Below are positions 63,865 through 64,000 of a stretch of DNA of 64,000 bases, in pieces. The position numbers and the translations under genes were made by a program. How positions within the stretch are numbered: position 1 is the first letter of the stretch; every line of letters begins with the position of its first letter. The stretch covers positions 1 through 64,000 of the forward strand of contig CAVVCH010000009.1 of the NCBI GenBank assembly GCA_963746605.1, given 5' to 3'. The notes below the pieces were generated by a model that saw nothing but the letters and a program-made list of their open reading frames with translations, was not told where the DNA came from and did not search any database. This stretch comes from CAVQSS01 sp963746605 (GTDB lineage: Bacteria > Desulfobacterota > RBG-13-43-22).

Positions 63865-64000
63865 TTATAAAAAACCGTGCCGGGCCAAGAAATCCGCGTT
63901 CAGTTTTGATTCCGGTTTGGCCCCTTCCGAGCGGGCCCGGTTGAGAATATGAACCACATATTTGCCGATCAGGTCGGTCTCCAGGTTAACCGCCTCCCCC
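63865..64000 (-). CDS. ribE: Riboflavin synthase, C-terminal fragment
   Basis: The minus-strand frame from the right edge reads EAVNLETDLIGKYVVHIL and ends DFLARHGFL, which is the C-terminal signature of riboflavin synthase alpha. The start lies outside the window. It completes the cluster ribE-ribBA-ribH; in bacteria with an FMN riboswitch that element would lie upstream, outside the window. Confidence 0.93.
   Translation of the reverse strand, partial: GEAVNLETDLIGKYVVHILNRARSEGAKPESKLNADFLARHGFL

Overview
The window reads as chromosomal DNA of an anaerobic deltaproteobacterium-like Gram-negative (Desulfobacterota in the broad sense). This is inferred from an LptE lipoprotein, outer-membrane efflux channels, rubrerythrin and rubredoxins, a 2-oxoacid:ferredoxin oxidoreductase, an octaheme c-type cytochrome, a DVU0298-like protein and a probable selenoprotein. 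No phage, plasmid, CRISPR array, transposase or rRNA was found. G+C looks high (55-60 % by eye).

Layout. 0-9.3 kb is a patchwork: the end of an ABC exporter, rsgA, a lipoprotein with a partial second copy 4.4 kb downstream, a K+ channel-like protein, a hybrid sensor kinase, and a marR-methyltransferase-membrane protein operon. 9.9-23.1 kb is almost entirely minus strand and holds a redox and oxygen-defence island: a rhodanese-ferritin fusion whose nucleophile codon is an in-frame TGA, a sterol-desaturase-like enzyme, a YyaL-like protein, small zinc and rubredoxin proteins, an FMN reductase, a peroxiredoxin, a thioredoxin-like protein, rubredoxin, an octaheme cytochrome, KorAC/KorB, a ferritin-like protein, rubrerythrin and a PerR/Fur regulator. 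23.1-29.7 kb is housekeeping (SDR, cysS, ispF, ispD, rnpB, RNase H, a zinc-ribbon protein, a Nif3-like protein, a CAU tRNA). 30-35 kb carries a Spy-like protein, small envelope proteins and a membrane-anchored PTS enzyme I-like protein. 35-50 kb has two complete RND efflux systems transcribed divergently from one 304-bp region. 50-64 kb is conserved housekeeping: an RRM protein, rpsU-dnaG-rpoD, hisB-orf-hisA, a tRNA-Ala divergent from rpsT, and ribE-ribBA-ribH-nusB-leuS-lptE.

Two results stand out. First, the rhodanese-ferritin fusion (9933-10784) has UGA exactly where the catalytic cysteine belongs, followed by a perfect 7-bp stem with a GUG loop at the distance expected of a bacterial SECIS element, so it is a strong selenoprotein candidate. 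Second, nine genes are broken by a frameshift, and each is restored by removing exactly one base, usually from a homopolymer. This looks like a systematic insertion error in the sequence rather than gene decay, so these genes are described as probably intact in the organism.
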